Assembly (NCBI RefSeq): GCF_020360975.1
Contig: NW_025408689.1
Span: 248,001 to 312,000, forward strand
DNA from: Hirsutella rhossiliensis
Lineage: Eukaryota; Ascomycota; Sordariomycetes; Hypocreales; Ophiocordycipitaceae
Length of the DNA: 64,000 nucleotides
Direction: 5' to 3'
This document shows, in pieces, positions 1 through 11,400 of this stretch. Every line of letters starts with the position of its first letter. Positions within the stretch are counted from its first letter, which is position 1. A model generated the notes under the pieces. The model made no database searches. It was not told where the DNA came from and saw only the letters and a list, made by a program, of their open reading frames with translations. The translations under genes and the position numbers were made by a program.

Positions 1-588
1 CCAGGGGGACCTCCAAAGCTTCGGCCAGGCTTTCGGCCTCTGCCATGGCCGCGGCCTCGAGCTGCTCCTGTTCGCGCTGTTGCCGTACCTGTACGGCCTC
101 GCCGTTGCCGTTGCCCCTAATCTTACCCCGCGCGCGCGGCTTCTTCTTCTGCGGCGGCACAACGCGTCGTAACAGGATATCCTCTTTGAGCCACGCCGCC
201 AGCTTGTCCGGCGTTACGAGCTCGCCGTCGGGCCAGCTATAGAGCGAGCCGTCTGCTGCAGCCCGAGGCGTATGGCACCAGGCCTATACGCATTTGTCTG
301 TTAGCCGCCCAGGGGCCGTACGTGACAGGGATCGAAGTGGAGGACCGGCCGGGGACGCGCCTTCCACTCCCGCTGCTTCGCCGCGTAACTCCGCGTCGTG
401 TTCGCCGGCTGTTCGTCCTTCTTCGCCTGGATGCCGCGCCCTCCGGGCGGCACGGGCGCGCTCGTCAGCTGCCGTGTACGAGTCGTCCGCGGCCATCTCG
501 GTCGATCGGGCAACCTTCCTACGGGGCGAATGTCTGGGCTGGGTTGGCCGGAAACCCGATAAGTCGGGTGGGAACTTATCAAATGCAC
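1..588 (-). CDS. Crypton-like recombinase family protein, N-terminal part (partial, runs off window)
   Basis: Reading the minus strand from about 588 gives, after a variable Arg/Pro-rich leader, the block NTTRSYAAKQREWKA (about 402-358). In another frame it continues as AWCHTPR, then YSWPDGELVTPDKL (about 283-180), a basic KKKPRARGK stretch and a Glu/Gln-rich stretch, and exits at base 1. From memory of the family, this order (N-T-T-x-x-Y-x-x-K-Q-x-E-F/W, a short spacer, then D-G...V-T-x-x-K-L) matches the N-terminal part of fungal Crypton-type tyrosine recombinase genes that carry a GCR1_C domain. The catalytic region would lie left of the window. The change of frame between 357 and 284 includes a GGCTAAC branch-like site followed by TATAG, so a spliced intron of about 60 bp is possible; a frameshifted relic is the alternative. 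CpA and TpG are present, so this is not RIPed. The family call is inferred from motif resemblance only. Confidence 0.45.
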
Positions 589-770
589 TTATCAGGCGTC
601 CTGCACACGATTTCACGGGCGGCGTTTTGCGGGCGATAAGTGGTCACGTGGCCTAAGTGAATTACGACGCAATTGCGGGCACCACCGATAAGCTAGGCAG
701 CTTAGTTAATTCGTTACCTTTTATCGCGTGCGTGCAACACGCCGTACGTGGCAGAGGGGGGTAGTAGCGC
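555..770. promoter_or_regulatory. GATAAG/CTTATC-rich region upstream of the Crypton-like gene
   Basis: Five GATAAG or CTTATC hexamers lie within 140 bp (558-563, 575-580, 588-593, 635-640, 687-692), with a further TTATCG near 720. The region is just upstream of the minus-strand gene. It could be promoter DNA bound by GATA factors, or subterminal repeats of the mobile element; the sequence does not separate these. Confidence 0.3.
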
Positions 771-1350
771 GACCACAGCCTATGCCCTCTTAGGTCTACT
801 CTATAATAAAAGTATACCTAACCTTAGTAGTTTAAGTAGTAAAAAGCGTTCTTTAGGAGTAATAAGAAGAGTAAGTCTTACTTTATTTACTTCTTTATAT
901 ATTTTTAGGTTAACTCCTTACTAGATTTCTAGAATCTCTTTACGGCTTAAATATTTTCTTATATTACGAACTATTTTATTAGTTCGCTTTTAGTCTTTAA
1001 ACTAGGCCTTTACAACGAATCGCGTTAACGAGAAGACTATTTATATAAGTACTAGGCTTCTAATAATTTAAGCTAATTAATTAAACTAACTAGATAAATA
1101 GGAGACTCTCTAGTACGCGGCTTAGGACTAATATCTATCGTTAGGTATTTTAAGTAATTTCTCGACGACGAATTTTAGCTAGGCCCTTAAAGATCTCGAT
1201 AGTACGCGAGATTTATAGCTATATAGAGCAAGGCAAGGGGAAGAAAAGGAGCTAGGTAATCCTTCCTAGACCCGCGTAGCTATAGCGAGAGACTAATAAC
1301 TTTCCTTAATTTATTTTTAAGAGAATCCTTTTAAACTTTAAGAGGTATAC
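771..1350. repeat. RIP-degraded relic, left part (target of Gypsy A1)
   Basis: AT-rich DNA with very few CpA/TpG and many TpA. It is continuous with 16019-18340 once the Gypsy A1 insertion is removed; the TSD TATAC is at 1346-1350. No protein family could be recognised in any frame. Confidence 0.6.
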
Positions 1351-1536
1351 TATTATAGAGTAAGTAGAGGCGTACGCGTAGGTGCCGTCCGTAGGATAAT
1401 ATTAATAAGCTATATAGAGCTCTTCTATACGCGGCTGGCCCGCCCCTATACTTATAGGATCCGGCCCTCCGCACGTAACTATATAGCTTAGGCCGCGGCC
1501 TAAGCCTATTACCTATAATAGTTAAAGACTCTTATA
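1351..1536 (-). repeat. 3' LTR of Gypsy A1
   Basis: 186 bp, matching 15828-16013, 40570-40755 and 56781-56960. It is preceded by TSD TATAC. Terminal TG/CA are converted to TA by RIP. Confidence 0.9.
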
Positions 1537-3000
1537 TAATGCCCTCCCTCGAGCGCGGCGTAGTACTGCCCTATTAATAGCTCCCGTATAATTAGGCCCG
1601 TGCCGTAGGCTCTTCCCTACCCTTTCCCGTTAATAAGGCCGGCCCTACTAGCCCTATTATCCCCGCGCCCGTTAGCCTAGGCAGCCGGGACCCGGCTCTA
1701 TACTTATCGGCCGGCTAGCCGTTTAAATAGGGGCGTAACCTATTATATACGCCCCTAGGTAGCCGGCGGCTAGTCTAGACCTACGTAAGCCTTAGGTTAC
1801 CCGTCCCCTCTACCTTAGGTAGTATCCTCTACTAAGGGGTATATAAGGCGGCATTCCCCCCTTCCCCTTTCCCTTCCTTCTCTCCCTTCTTTAACTATAG
1901 TAGTAGTATTAATAGGTAAGTTCCGCTTTACCTAGGGCGTTAGTCCGTTCCTAGCTATATAGGCCGCTCTATTAATATATACTTATAGTAGTAGTAGTAG
2001 TAGTAATAATAGCCCTAATAATAATAATAACTCTAACTAGTAAGTTCTATGCCTTATAGAGCGGGAGGCCGTATTCCGTCGTGCTAACTTCCGCGATAGA
2101 TATATCCGCCTCTCCCTCTCCTACCTCCTCCTTCTCGGAGCGTATAGAGTCGTTCGTCGACGCCGTGCTAGCCGCGGCCGACGACGACTCCGCCGCTGCC
2201 GCCGCTCCTACCCGCGCCGCTGCTACCGCTCCTACCGCCGCCGCCGCCGCCTCTACTATGCTATTCGCTCTTACGTCGCCCCTTAAGGTAACGACGCCGT
2301 CCCCGCCGCTACCTATAACGCCCGGCCCCTCGGCCCCCGCCTCCATCTCCGCTACCCCTATAAGTCCGTAATTAGGTAAGCGTAATAGACATTATCTACT
2401 AACCTCCTATAGTATAAGCGCTAAGTATAGGCCGGCGCCGCCCGCTCGGCCCCCTATATACGTTATACGTTATAGGAGCTCGACTACTCCGACTAGGCTA
2501 GGCGCCGCCGCGGCGGCAGCTGCTACTAGTGCGCGCGAGCCGGCCGCGCCTATAAGGCGGCGCCTCCTATCCTACTCGCTACGGCGTCGGCTTAGAAGGC
2601 CGGCTCGTATAGGTAGGCGCGGGGGCTACTAAGCGCCTTACCGCCGCCGCCGCCCGTAACCTCCGCGCCTCGAGCGATAGGGCCTTATACCTAAGTAAGT
2701 CCTACTCTCCGCTCCCATTTCGGCCTCTACCGTCCCCGGCGCTAGGGATACTGCCTCCGTCGCCCTATCGGCGGTCCCCTTAGCCGTGCCCGCCTCCGCT
2801 ACCGCCGCTGCCCTTACCGCCGCCGCTAGCCGCTGCCCCTCTACCCCTAGAGCCGCCGCCGCCGCCGACTAGCTTATAGGCTTAGAGGGCCGCTTTAGCG
2901 CTTTAGAGACCGCCGCCGCCGCTAATAAGAAGGAGGAGGCCGACGAGGACGACGATAACGAAGATAATAATAATAATAATAATAAGGAATAGGCCTAGGT
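1537..3000. other. Extra GC-rich region of Gypsy A1 between chromodomain and 3' LTR
   Basis: This block is not accounted for by gag-pol. It holds an open frame on the minus strand (2047-2346, 99 codons, Ala/Gly/Glu-rich) and an overlapping one on the plus strand that starts at a GTG (2081-2371). The plus-strand frame can be followed in phase to about 2997, interrupted by six TAA/TAG codons. It ends with a piece reading LEGRFSAL followed by an acidic/Asn tail. The equivalent part of A2 (about 53880-54880) keeps similar pieces on both strands (antisense LAGLEGRLSALK and a Lys/Asp tail; sense EVKELKERN coiled-coil-like). Which strand codes cannot be settled because RIP and small indels affect both. 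Pyrimidine and (TAG)n microsatellite tracts lie near 1850-2040. Confidence 0.5.
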
Positions 3001-5503
3001 AGTCTAGGGGCTCCGCCCTATAATAAACGCTATTTTTATCTCCGCCTATACTATTGCGCTTATATTACCTATATTACTATAACTACCCCCTCCGCTATAC
3101 CTACTTTGTAGTCCTAGCCTAGGCTACTATCGGTAGTTTATTAGTCCGTTATTCTCGTCTACCGTTCTAAATAAGGCTTTAAACTTATCGAGGGCTATAG
3201 TTCCCGTAAACTTACGTACGGGTTCCTATATAGGGTCGAGATACCCGTGCTACTTAACGAGGACCTTCCGGCGTTTCCCCCTACCGACCTTTTTCTAGCG
3301 CGCGGCCTATATCTCTTTAACCTCGAACTCGTCCTCTCCCTTTACCTCGATTACGGGCGGTTAAGCGTCCGCTACTTCTTATCCGGGTAGCGGGTTAAAG
3401 GAGGCTCTACGAAGGAGGTCTATATTAATCTTATTATAGACCCCTATTAGGAGACTATTAAGCTCTATAACCTATAGGCTAATAACCCTCTATACTATAA
3501 ACTTCGTGTATAGCTAGTTAAGCTTCTTCTTTAGTCGTGCCGACTTATAGTTATAGAGGTCTAGCTATACCTTATTTCCTACCGCGAACCTATCTACTAG
3601 GGCCCTAGTCTTATTAGCGTGCTACTCTTAATCTTACGCCGCGGCGGCTATCGCGGATTAGCAATAATCTATAGTCTCCTATAGCTTTTATACGAACGCG
3701 GAGGCGCGGCCCTCTAGTAACGTATTACTATACTACTTTATTACTATATTTATAGTAAAGGGAACTAGTAAGGGTAGTTTAAAGCTATACGTTATAAAGA
3801 AAGGGGCTATCTTAATAGAGGTATATAGTTTACTATTTAACGTAAGTTAGGCCGCGGGGAGCTACCGGTCCTAGTCTACTTAGTTACGGGCTACGATAGC
3901 CTATAGGTAAGCCTACGCCTCCTAGTTAACCCTCTTAGGCCCTCTATCGGTCTATAAGTAATATACTATGCTAAGTAGCTACGTAATCTAAAGCAGCTAG
4001 TATAGGTGCTACTAAAAGCGGCTAGTCTAATTCGATCCCTTATCGCTTATAATAAAGGCTAGCTAGCTATATAAGCGGGCCTAGTACTATAAGAAGCGCT
4101 CTATATAGGACTCTATATCTATAGACGGTATTAGCTTTAATACTATAGACTTACTAAGACAGTCCTTAATTACCTATATATAGCGGTTGCCGCCCTTTAT
4201 AAGTAGGAGGTCCGTTATAAAGTCTATCTATATATACGTATAGAACCGGTTAGGCACCGGAAGCTACTTAAGTAGCCCTTTAAGCTACGCCCTCTAGATC
4301 TTTATACGGCCGTAGATATCGTAGTTATAGAGGAAGCGACGAATATAGTACTATAAGAGGGGCTAGTAAAAGTCCCTCGTAAGGCCTACTACTATGCCCT
4401 GTCTACCTAGGTAACCTACGACGCTAGAGTTATAGATAAGTTAGACTAGCCTCCCTTAGAGCTCGTTCTATTCGTCTAGCTCCGGCGGTCCCTCCTTCTC
4501 CTTAGCTTCTATAGTATACGGTGCGCCTAGTACCTATAGTCTCCCCCGCTAGCGTAGATGCCCCTATAGGTCGATATAGTAGTCGGCTACCTATACCTTT
4601 AGCTTTAGCTTTAGATCTAGGCGTCGAGCGCCGGACTTAACGGCGCGGCGCACGCCCTCGTAGGTACGGTCTAGAGCCGCTATCCTATCCTATAAGCGTT
4701 ATAGGGCCTTATCTTAGAACACTCTCGCCGCGCGCGCCCTTAGGCCGGTCTATCCTTCCTCGCCGGACTAAGGTAAGGGCGTAGGGGGAAGCTTATTCGC
4801 TAGCACCGCGTCTTCCTCTACTAGGGAAGCTCCTATATAAGTCCGTAGTGCTTCCTATAGGATAAGCTATAGATCCTAGGCCTCGATGTCCGCTCTTATT
4901 AGCCGGTCTTAATCCTTCCGGGAAAGCGCGTCTAGGACCGCGGAGTCCTACCTAGGGCGGTACTTAATCGAGAAGTTAAAGCGTAAGAGATACTCCGCTT
5001 AGCGGGCTTACCGCTTTAAGAGGTGATAGCGAGTTATAAAGTACTTAAGGTTCCTATAGTCTATAAGAACCTCGAAGCTCTTATAGCTCTAGAGCTCTAC
5101 TTACTATTACTTAAGGTAGCTAATAATCGCTAGTATCTCCTTATCGTAAATAGCGTAATTCCGCTTTACTAAGGTTAGCTTATAGGAGTAGAACGCTACT
5201 AGTTACTTCCGCCTATCTACCTCCTAAGAGAGCGTTCCTTTAAGTGCCTAGCCGCTATAGTCTACTTTAACTAACATAGACTAGTTAAAGTCCTACTAGA
5301 GTAGTACCGGGGCTTAAGAGAATAGGTCCTTAAGCGTACGGAACGCTCCTTCCTATACGGGCCCCTAGTAAAAGGCGGTCCGCTTCCCGGTAATATCGTT
5401 TAGGGGCATTATAATATAAGAGAAGCCCTTAATAAATATCCTATAATAGTTCGCGAACCTAAGGAAGCTCTATACGCCTATCTACGTAGTTAAGGTAGCT
5501 TAG
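3000..5503 (-). pseudogene. Gypsy A1 pol, C-terminal half: RNase H, integrase, chromodomain (RIPed)
   Basis: On the minus strand from 5503 the text starts with the RT thumb/RNase H junction (FANYYRIFIKGFS..., MPLNDITGKR) and continues through RNase H (VAFYSYKL, AIYDKEILAI). The integrase core lies around 3900-4500, and a chromodomain at about 3130-3330 contains GYLDPTWEP-like and ALDKFKALF pieces. Stops fall at positions expected for Gln and Trp. The young chromovirus has cut this gene between RT and RNase H. Confidence 0.8.
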
Positions 5504-5809
5504 TGATGCGTTTTTGCGTGTCCCTACGCACACTGGAGCGTTGGGCACGGCACCAAGCATCAAGGACACCGGCTGCCGCACGCACAGCCATGTGAACAGG
5601 CAGCCGTGTGAACAGGCAGCCGTGTGAAACAGGCAGCCGTGTGAAACAGGCAGCCGTGTGAACAGGCATCGGTATGTGGCTGCCTTGTAAACCGGCCGGA
5701 TCGCCTAGATAGTCCGACCTGGCTGCCTCCTACATAAGGATGAGGCAGTCATAGCTTAGTTGGAGAAACAACGATCCCACTTCATCTCATCCATATGCAA
5801 AATGCATCA
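5504..5809 (+). repeat. 5' LTR of the young chromovirus
   Basis: 306 bp, TGATGC...GCATCA. It contains about five tandem copies of a GGCAGCCGTGTGAA-like unit (about 5588-5665) and a small GTGTCCCTACGCAC-type inverted repeat near its start. Confidence 0.95.
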
Positions 5810-5812
5810 GAT

Positions 5813-5825
5813 TGGTAGCAATTCC
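5813..5825 (+). other. Primer-binding site of the young chromovirus
   Basis: TGGTAGCAATTCC lies three bases after the 5' LTR. The first seven bases match the classic initiator-tRNA-Met-type PBS. The same 13 bases occur after the first LTR of the small element at 55100-55112. Confidence 0.65.
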
Positions 5826-6139
5826 TACCCTTTGCTTTGATTAGCACCAGTGAGCCATTGTGTAAGCCTCACACCATAGCTCAAGTCTGCTTGGGCACCA
5901 CACGTGAGCCGTTGACTCGGGCTCGCACCAAAAAACCACCAAAACAACCATCGTGACTTACATAAGTCGCCCCCGAGCTTACCCAAGCTCACCACCCCCA
6001 CGAGCTTATCCCAAAGCTCATCAATCCTTTGGCTTGCTAACCAGCTAACCTTGTGGTGCGACCGACACCCTTGACAGCTAGCAGCCAACATTTCTTCACC
6101 CTCGTGATAACGCTATAGGGTCAATACCGTTGCATTAAG

Positions 6140-8375
6140 GTGTCTTTCGCTCGTGACGACTTTGGTGATAGGAAGTTTTGCGAAAGCCCGTGTAATCGTA
6201 TATCACTATCGCAAGTGTCAGCTGGCAAGCAAACCGACCACACAATGGCCAAACCGACCAACGAAGGAAGCTCGGTCAAGCAAGCTGACGATAGAAGCTC
6301 GCCACGCCCGGCTGAAGAAGATGATGGACCCCGGCTACCGGACGCAGTCCAGCAACGCCGCCCGAAGCGCAACAGAGTCTCTCTCAACCCCAAGGACAAT
6401 CATTCGCAATTGGCAGACCAATTACAGCAGCTCCCAGAAGCTCTCAACGCGTGGAAATGGTCCATCCGATTCCTCAAGCTGATGCGAGACAAATCTAAGG
6501 AAGCTCTCGATACCTTCACAGTCCGTGACAAGGAAGCATGTGAAGCCTTGGAAGATCTCCTTTTCCACGTCTGTGCTCATCAAATCAGCCTACGCGAAGT
6601 ATTGGCTGTACCACAAGCCGGCATCTCGGACCTCGAACATGTGCCTGCATGGAGCAGTGGTGGAAAAAGCCTATATTGTGCCGGAACCCACAGAGGACAA
6701 CATGATGAAATTGATCTCGAAGATCACGCCCAAGGAAGTTGATTCGAGGTCAATGACATCAATTTGGTATATCTTCCGGATGCCGACCAACAACTTCCCA
6801 CGGAACAGCGAGGTATAAATTCTCAAGCTATGTTGCAGTCAACGGAACCCCCAAAGGCGCCAACTCAGTCACAATCACCTTCAGGCGTGAGGAAGCAGAA
6901 AGGAAGCCGGCATAGCCACCACAGCCGCCGCGACCGCCGCAGTCACCACAAGCATCGCAGATACCTACGACTAGATGATTCAAGCGACTCGGAATCTTCT
7001 TCTTCCAGCAGCAGCAGCTCTGGAAGCAGCATTGGCATTGGATACGCTCACAGCCGCCGGGCGCCTCTCTCCCTACCACACAGACCTTTCAAACCTCTAG
7101 TGATGTGGAAGCTGTTGCCAAGAGGCTCAAACGTGACAACATGGGTGTTTTCAACCCCAATCACAAGGATCCTCATAAACAAGGCCTTGTGTCCCTCTCA
7201 AGCGGCAGCAATGTGTACACGGATGTATACCTCTTCTGCGAGCGCCTGCGAATGTACAAGGATCTCGACTCCTACGCCTTGTCGCAGCACTATATGTCTT
7301 TCCTTGCCGGCGGAGCTCTACAGTGGTTCATGAATGAACTTTCCATCGAGCAGAAGGATCGCCTTATGAAGTCATCAGTAGAGCGTTTCTGTAAAATGCT
7401 CATCAAGCGATTCCAACGCCCAGCAGCAGAGGTCTCCAAGGAATTACACGGCATTCCGTATACCGTGTCAATGTGGAATGCTGGTGAAGTCTCCTTGCCT
7501 CAATGGATTCAACGGAAAGTCTCCCTAGCAAGGCAAATCAACATCGAAAGGACTACCAAATCATCCAAAGCATCCACCCCTTGATTGCGGTCCAAATCGC
7601 TACTCACCTCTCTGTGCCCACTAAACGCACGCCAATTGACAAGTGGGTACGAGAAATCGAGGACGCCGACCCTGATCTCCGCGGCATTGGAATTTCGCGG
7701 CAGATACGATGAACGCCCCAAGGCCGTGACCGTGACCGCAACTACCAAAGTCGTGATCGTAGTAGTGATCGTGATCGCAGCTTTAGGAACGATAGCCGCG
7801 ACCGCGACCGCAGCTATCAGCGAGATCACTACCAACGCGATCGAGGCCTTGACCGCAGAGACCGCAGCAACCCCAGCAGCGACTCACGGGCCAAGGAAGG
7901 CGAGAGAACCGCCCCAAAGATCCTAAGCACAAAGAGCGAAGCGGCGGCTATGAAAAAAGGTCCGCTTTGAGAAAAATTACCTTGCCAGCGAGGACGAAAA
8001 CAAGCAAGATGCTTCAGACAACAAGAAAACCGCCATTTCCGACGACGATGAAGCCAGTGATGTAGGATCAGACGCTTCTATCGAGGAATACTACGTCTGT
8101 ATGACCTCAACTCCTGAGAATCTTGGCCAACAAGGAAACCACCAATGCCGAAAGTGTAACCGCAAGTTCCTCCCGCAGTGTGTTATTTGAGCACACACAA
8201 GCACGCTGCTGTGTGTCTGCTCAACAGCTCCAGCAGGAGGCGACCCCAGCAAGACCTTCGTTATGTGGGAAATGCTACGCCCAATTTCCCTCACGCAATG
8301 CACTCTTCAGGCACCTTCCTGGCTGCGTGTCACAGCCCAAGGCCCACTCAAATGGAGAGGCATAAAAAGCCGTAG
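6140..8375 (+). pseudogene. Chromovirus gag with Cys/His fingers (frameshifted)
   Basis: Gag is spread over several frames (6140-6742, 6525-6818, 6764-7104, 7105-7584, 7585-7712, then on to about 8365). A possible start is the ATG at 6245 (MAKPTNEGS). Visible parts are a Ser/Arg/His-rich linker with a poly-Ser run (about 6890-7040), the capsid-like block with FCERLRMYKDLDSYAL and GGALQWFMNEL (7105-7570), an RDRDR-type basic/acidic repeat (about 7700-7880), and two Cys-x2-Cys fingers. The second finger, CGKCYAQFPSRNALF followed by RHLPGC, is at about 8264-8330. It would package element RNA into virus-like particles. The breaks are indels and scattered stops, not the dense TpA pattern seen in the neighbours. 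Confidence 0.8.
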
Positions 8376-8479
8376 AGCAGCACAATCCAATCCCCCCCCA
8401 AAAAGCCCAGTATCTTTGGGAACAATCGCGAGCGCTATCGCAGGAAATCCTCGAGCCACAACCGCTCGAGCCGCCATCG

Positions 8480-11400
8480 CACGATGCCCCTTTCGGCTAC
8501 TCATATCTTCGCATCAAGATCAAGGCAGCTCCCACAGGACCAGAGACCGAGGTCTGTGCGGATTCCGGGTGTGGCAACCCCCTGATTGACAGAAAGCTTC
8601 TCAAGAGCTTCGAGCACACCATTGAGAAGAAGCCTCCAACGCCAATTGCAGGCATCAGCGGCAGTGTCCGCTGCACAGACTGGGCCACGTTCTCCTTCTA
8701 TGCAGAAGGAAGAGGGCTGACGGTAGCAGCGCCGGCATAGCTAAATTCACCAGTTCCGCTTGGGTGACTACCGTGGAACCAGGAGCCTTGCTAGGCAATG
8801 CCTTCCTCAAGCCGTATGTTGAAACATCCACTACGACAAGGAAGTCGTTCAAATAGGCCTCCTTGACGACTTCGGTATCCCTTTTAACATCTATAAGCCT
8901 CATAAAGGGGTAGTCCGACGCGTTCAGGCCGTCAGAAAAACCATGGTCCCGGCAGGCAAGACAATGCTAGTCCCAGCTAGCTGGAAGGAAGTCCCTAAAG
9001 GCCGTTCCTTCGCTTTTCATTCCAATCATCCCTTGGCCGCTCATGCTCTCGTTGACCGAAACACTGTCCCAGCGGTCATGTTCACGAACACTACGAACCA
9101 AGATATCATCGTGAACCGCAAACAGCGCCTAGGGCAGATCAAAGAATGCGAGGAATCGGGCTACTTCGCTGCAGCCTCATGGAAATCAGCTCTGACAGCT
9201 TTGACAATAGCCACAGCGGCCTTGGCCCCAACAACTTCTGCAATGACGATTGAAAGCGCTCCCCAGAGCCATACATCGTATGATCTTGCTATCAATAGCA
9301 CCTTCCACCTCTCAGACGATGTTATCGCAATAGCTGACGGGACTTTCACCCCGGAGGAAGCCCTGTTCTAGCAGCAACCGCAGAATCAGTTTCAAGCTTA
9401 TCAGAAGCTTTGTACGCATACACAACAGCAGCCAGCAACGACAGCCAGCCTTGGTCAACAACAAGAAAGGAGCTCCACGTCACAAGCACCCAGCTGAGTG
9501 CAGCAGCAACAGCCGATACTCCTGACCTTGCCCCTGAGACCCGAATTCCGTATCAAACGCACGTTCAACGCACGCCAGAGCTCCCAGAGGTGTGCACTGA
9601 CGACGGAATTCACATCTATGCGCAGAAAGGCAGCTTCGTGACCAAGATCAAAGCCCTTGTTGAAAAACACGCCAAACTATGGAAAGACTCGGGCACAGCT
9701 GAAGTCGAAGCAGGCCACGAGCTCACAGTTCCCTTATCAAGGATTGGCACACGCACAAGGTGGCTCAACGCCCCTATCCTCAGGGATTACGAGACAAACA
9801 GGTCATTGATGAAACCCATGACAAGCTCCACGCACAAGGACGTATGGAATACGTGCACGGACCAACCCTTTGCAGCCCCGTCTTCGTTGTGTGGCGAACA
9901 GCCCGAGGAGAAACCAAGGGCAGGGTCGTCATCGATTTGCGAGCTCTTAATAAGGTCACCATGCCAGACAGCTATCCCTTGCCATTGCAAGAAGACATCA
10001 TCCAAGAGCTTCGAGGCGCACAGTACATCACAGCAATCGACGCATCGTCCTTTACCACCAATTCCGAGTCAAACTCGAACATCGTGATCGTTTTACCCTC
10101 ACGAGCCATAGAGGACTGGAAAGACTGACTGTTGCACCAATTGGCTTCTGCAATAGCCCGGCCTACGCCCAGCGCTATATGGATCGAGTGCTTCGACCAT
10201 ATAAGGGGTTTTGCAGAGCGTTTATGGACGACGTTGTGATCTATTCGAAAACGGAAAAGGAGCACTTACAGCACCTTAGCAAGATCTTCCAGCTATTCGA
10301 GCGTTTTAACCTCACGATGTCGCCAAAGAAAAGCTGGATTGGGTATCCCTCTGTGCAACTCCTTGGCTTCCGCGTTGATGCCTTTGGAATGAGCACAACG
10401 GAACACAGGCTGGCAGCCTTTGCAAAGCTGGAATTTCCAGACCAGCTATCTGCGTTGGAAAGCTACATTGGAGCAACAGGCTACCTACGGCATCTCTTAC
10501 CGTATTATGGAGCCCTCATTGAGCCATTGCAGCACCGGAAAACTCAATTACTAGCCCAAGGACGAGAAATTGGCAAAATTCAGCAAGGTAACATCAACAA
10601 ACGCCGTGCCTTTGCGAGGAACACCAAATTCGAGCCTAGTGAAAAGGAGCGGTTGGCATTTGAAGCTATCCAAAGGAAGTAGCCTCCGGCAGGAGTCCAC
10701 CATATGGACCCAAGCAGGCAACTGTTCTGTCAAGTTGACGGGTCCTTGCAACGAGGATTTGCCTGTACCTACTTCCACCTTAAAGAAGGTTACGAATGGA
10801 AGCCTGGCCAAGCTATTTCCTCAACAGCGATGCAACCTATAGCTTTTCTCAGCCGCACCTCACCAACGCAGAGAGATCATATGGTCCGTCGGAATTAGAA
10901 GTGGCCTGCCTAGTCTGGGCTATCAAAAAGATGCGCACAGTGGTCCAATCGTCAACGAAGCCCTTAATCGTGCTTACGGACCATTCAGCCACACAGCAGA
11001 TCGTCAATAAGACCTCCCTCGACACTTCAAGCACGGACAGAGCAAATAGACGGCTAGTAGTAGCCTCCATCTATCTCTCTCAGTACGAATTGCAGGTTGA
11101 TCATCTTCCAGGAAAATCAATTTCATCCCTGATGCCTTAAGCAGGCTGTCAGCCCCTGAGACCGACCAATTGATCGAGCGACAACGACCTGACTACACAG
11201 CGCTTGACGATGTGCTCCTTGCGTCTGAGGCCATCATGGATCCAGCATACCGCATCAAATTCACAGAAGGCTATCAGGCTGATACCCATTATCGCAAGAT
11301 CCTTCAAATGATCCAGGACAGTGAGAACACGGTCAAAGCTTCTAGGGCCCCGGAAATCGCGAAAATCAAGCGCAGAGGAATTCCCTTTTTCGTGGACCAG

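Noticed and set aside
294..656. Several overlapping plus-strand frames of 100-120 codons
   Set aside because: Shadows of the minus-strand Crypton-like gene and its GC-rich upstream region; no family motifs.
5588..5665. Repeated units as a CRISPR-like or minisatellite locus of their own
   Set aside because: They are part of an LTR and occur equally in both LTR copies.
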